Assembly: GCF_905475395.1 (NCBI RefSeq)
Contig: NC_058338.1
Span: 7,392,935 to 7,456,934, forward strand
Source of the DNA: Chrysoperla carnea
Taxonomy: Eukaryota; Arthropoda; Insecta; Neuroptera; Chrysopidae
Reading direction: 5' to 3'
Length of the DNA: 64,000 nucleotides
Positions 61,650 through 64,000 of this stretch are shown here, one piece after another. The notes under the pieces were generated by a model that saw only the letters and a program-made list of their open reading frames with translations, had not been told where the DNA came from and made no database searches. The stretch's first letter is position 1. Every line of letters starts with the position of its first letter. A program made the translations under genes and the position numbers.

Positions 61650-62294
61650 AAAAAAACTTTTAACAAAAAGAAAACCGACTTCAAAAGAAAATCTTTTCCA
61701 AAACAAATTAATATTCACTAAAAAGTAAAAAAATAACGATAAAATAATGCAGTTAAAATTATTGTTATTTTTGGAGTCGGTGTCAGCCAAGGAAACAACT
61801 CTGAAAGAACAGTTTGCTACATTAGCTTGGCTGACACCGACTCCAAAAATAACAATAATTTTAACTGCATTATATTATCGTTATTTTTTTACTTTTTGCA
61901 TATTAATTTGTTTTGAAAAAGATTTTCTTTTGAAGTCGGTTTTCTTTTTGTTTTTTTTAAAGTTTTTTTATTTTGTGATTTTTAGTGAATCTGAAGTATA
62001 CTAACTAATTTGTCACTAAAAAAAGAATCATCGAAATCGGTTGACGTGATATTGAGTTATTCGTTCTCTTGTCGTGCATAATGAATGCAAATTTAAGACT
62101 TTTATGGTTTTCTCATGGATACTGTTGTCAGAACTAGACCAAAATGAAAAGGGACCACACGGGAAGCCCCAGCTTTCAAATAGATAAAGAATCATCAAAA
62201 TCGGTTCACCCAGTCTAAAGTTCTGAGATAACAAAAATAAAGAAAAATACAGTCAAATTGAGAACCTCCTTTTTTTTGGTTTGAAATCGGTTAA
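61650..62294. mobile_element. CCGACTTCAAAAG element, copy 2, near-perfect palindrome
   Basis: Arms of roughly 110-130 bp mirror each other around about 61805. The inner part pairs ATTTTTGGAGTCGGTGTCAG with CTGACACCGACTCCAAAAAT without mismatch. The tail (GTGAATCTGAAGTATACTAA, GGGACCACACGGGAAGCCCC) matches copy 1. The open frames on both strands across 61536-62004 arise from the palindrome and are not genes. Confidence 0.7.
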
Positions 62295-62780
62295 AAAGGT
62301 ATCCACTATTTGGGATAAATTTTAACCAATCACACCCATGAAATAGGTATGCTGAGCCTTTCCGAGTAAAAATCGCTCATTCCATTAAATACAATGTCAA
62401 TGATTGAGCCATTGCATGTACAATACAACCGTTGTTGCGTTGTGGTACAGTGTGTTATTGCGCATAAATTTTTCTTGATGTCTTGTTTGAATTGAATTGT
62501 ACTGTTAGCTTGTTGCTGTTAGCTAGCTTATTAATGTAATGACCTAGGTCACTAGAACAAATTCAATAATAACATTTTATTTATAAAACATTTATTATTA
62601 TTTTACTTACAATCACAACGCAAGTACAGCATACGAACGAGCAGACAAAGAGGTGGAACACGAAATACAATTGAATGTTTATTATTTATTATTTTTGAAA
62701 GGCTATCATCACATTATGTAAAAATTCATTGAATTATTGCAGACATAAAAAAATTATTTAAGAAAAATCATAAAATCCTA

Positions 62781-62984
62781 CGTTAAATAAAAACTGAAGA
62801 GAAAAAACAGCGAGCAGAAGGTCCAGGAAGTCCAGCAGTTTACATAGCGTCTAAAACAATAGGGACCTATTATTGGGAAAATTGAAGCCTGTATAGATTT
62901 TAATGGTAATGGATTTTCCGACTGTTAAAGTCGCTATGTAAACTGCTGGAATTTTTTTTGTTTCTTTTCAGTTTTTATTTAACG
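62781..62984. mobile_element. MITE inserted at the satellite edge
   Basis: CGTTAAATAAAAACTGAA at the left and TTCAGTTTTTATTTAACG at the right are perfect ends. The inner blocks CCAGCAGTTTACATAGCG and CGCTATGTAAACTGCTGG also pair. It is about 204 bp long, and satellite sequence starts directly after it. Confidence 0.8.
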
Positions 62985-64000
62985 GAGACCCAAGATCTCA
63001 CATTCTTGAAACCTATTAAATCTAGGTTAATTTTGACTACAAATTTGAAAACTATGACCCAAATTTAGTAAAATAACATATTTGATTTATCAAAATTGGA
63101 TAAAATTTGGATGTGTTTGAGCTAAATTCAATTTTTTGGATTTTGATGACGTCATAAAGTTAAAAAATCCATTTTTTTGATCAAATAGCCAAATTTAATC
63201 CGATCGGAATGAAATTTTTTTTGAAAACCACTAACTTTGAGTCAAACTTTTGATCCATGATGCTAGTTTTTCGCTACCATTTACCCTTGTGCTAGATATC
63301 AAGACCAAGACCCCACATTCTTGAAACCTATTGAAGGTAGGTTAATTTTGACTACATATTTGAAAAGTATGACCCAAATTTAGTATAATTACATACTTGA
63401 TTTATCAAAATTGGATAAAATTTGGATGTGCTAGAGCTAAATTCCATTTTTTTTATTTTGATGACGTCATAAAGTTCAAAAATAGATTTTTTTTTATAAA
63501 ACAGCTAAATTTTATCCGATCGGAATGAAATTTTTTTTGAAAACCACTAACTTTGGGCCAAACTTTTGATCCATGGTGCTAGTTTTTCGCTACCATTATT
63601 CCTTGCGCTAGATATCAGGACCAAGATCCCACATTCTTGAAACTTATTAAAGGTAGGTTAATTTTGACTACAAATTTGAAAATTATGACCCAAATTTAGT
63701 AATATTACATACTTGATTTATCAAAATTGGATAAAATTTGGATGTGCTAGAGCTAAATTCCATTTTTTGGCTTTTGATGACGTCATAAAGTTCAAAAAAA
63801 GATTTTTTTTGATAAAACAGCTAAATTGTATCCGATCGGAATGAAATTTTTTTTGAAACCCACTAACTTTGGGTCAAACTTTTGATCCATGATGCTAGTT
63901 TTTCGCTTGCATTGACCCTTATGCTAGATATCAGCACCAAGTTCAAACAATCATGAAACCTATTCAAGGTATGTTAATTTTGATCACAAATTTGAAAAGC
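62985..64000 (+). repeat. ~316-bp satellite array, runs off the window
   Basis: TGATGACGTCATAAAGTT occurs at 63144, 63459 and 63775, spacing 315-316 bp. This subfamily reads GATCCATGATGCTAGTTTTT and CCGATCGGAATGAAA, and differs from the one at 30487. At least three units are present and the array continues to the right edge. Confidence 0.85.

Larger units (their letters stand above)
48615..64000. other. Gene-poor right flank
   Basis: About 15 kb follow FAR7 with no confident gene. Apart from the repeats listed separately, 50300-52100, 52200-53100, 53250-54230 and 58550-59680 are AT-rich stretches in which I see no structure beyond A/T runs. A frame at 54750-54941 (ending KRIIIC) directly follows a Helitron 3' end; it has no family I recognise and is left out. 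Confidence 0.6.

Noticed and set aside
61536-62234. Frames on both strands at 61536-62234
   Set aside because: Most lie in the palindrome or the repeat tail of a transposable element and have no protein motif.

Overview
The window is animal nuclear DNA, almost certainly from an insect. It is strongly AT-rich, its genes have many GT-AG introns, start codons sit in an insect-like AAAATG context, and the spaces are full of Helitrons, MITEs, LINE, Tigger and hAT remnants and a ~316-bp satellite. Nothing in it fixes the order or species.

The left three quarters (446-48614) is a head-to-tail array of fatty acyl-CoA reductase (FAR) genes, all on the + strand. There are seven complete genes (called FAR1 to FAR7 here, in map order) and the last two exons of an eighth (FAR0) at the left edge. 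Every complete copy has nine coding exons, with the same intron phases (0,0,2,1,2,2,0,2) and nearly the same exon lengths, and encodes 527-538 residues. I joined the exons by hand; all seven read through without a stop and keep the TGGTGFMG nucleotide-binding motif and the YxxxK catalytic pair. FAR2 and FAR3 are a recent duplicate pair with shared promoter and introns. FAR6 and FAR7 are a second, older pair.

The enzymes should reduce fatty acyl-CoA to fatty alcohol at the ER membrane, feeding wax, cuticular hydrocarbon or pheromone-type products. Which product is made cannot be told from sequence.

Between FAR4 and FAR5 lie three phase-compatible exons (29109-29602) of an unrelated, cysteine-containing protein that I do not recognise. 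The right end (48615-64000) has no confident gene. It holds satellite blocks, an inverted pair of Helitron-like elements around a composite TIR/LINE insertion, a broken hAT transposase, two copies of an element with a large internal palindrome, and satellite that runs off the window. One weak secreted-protein candidate lies near 50029.
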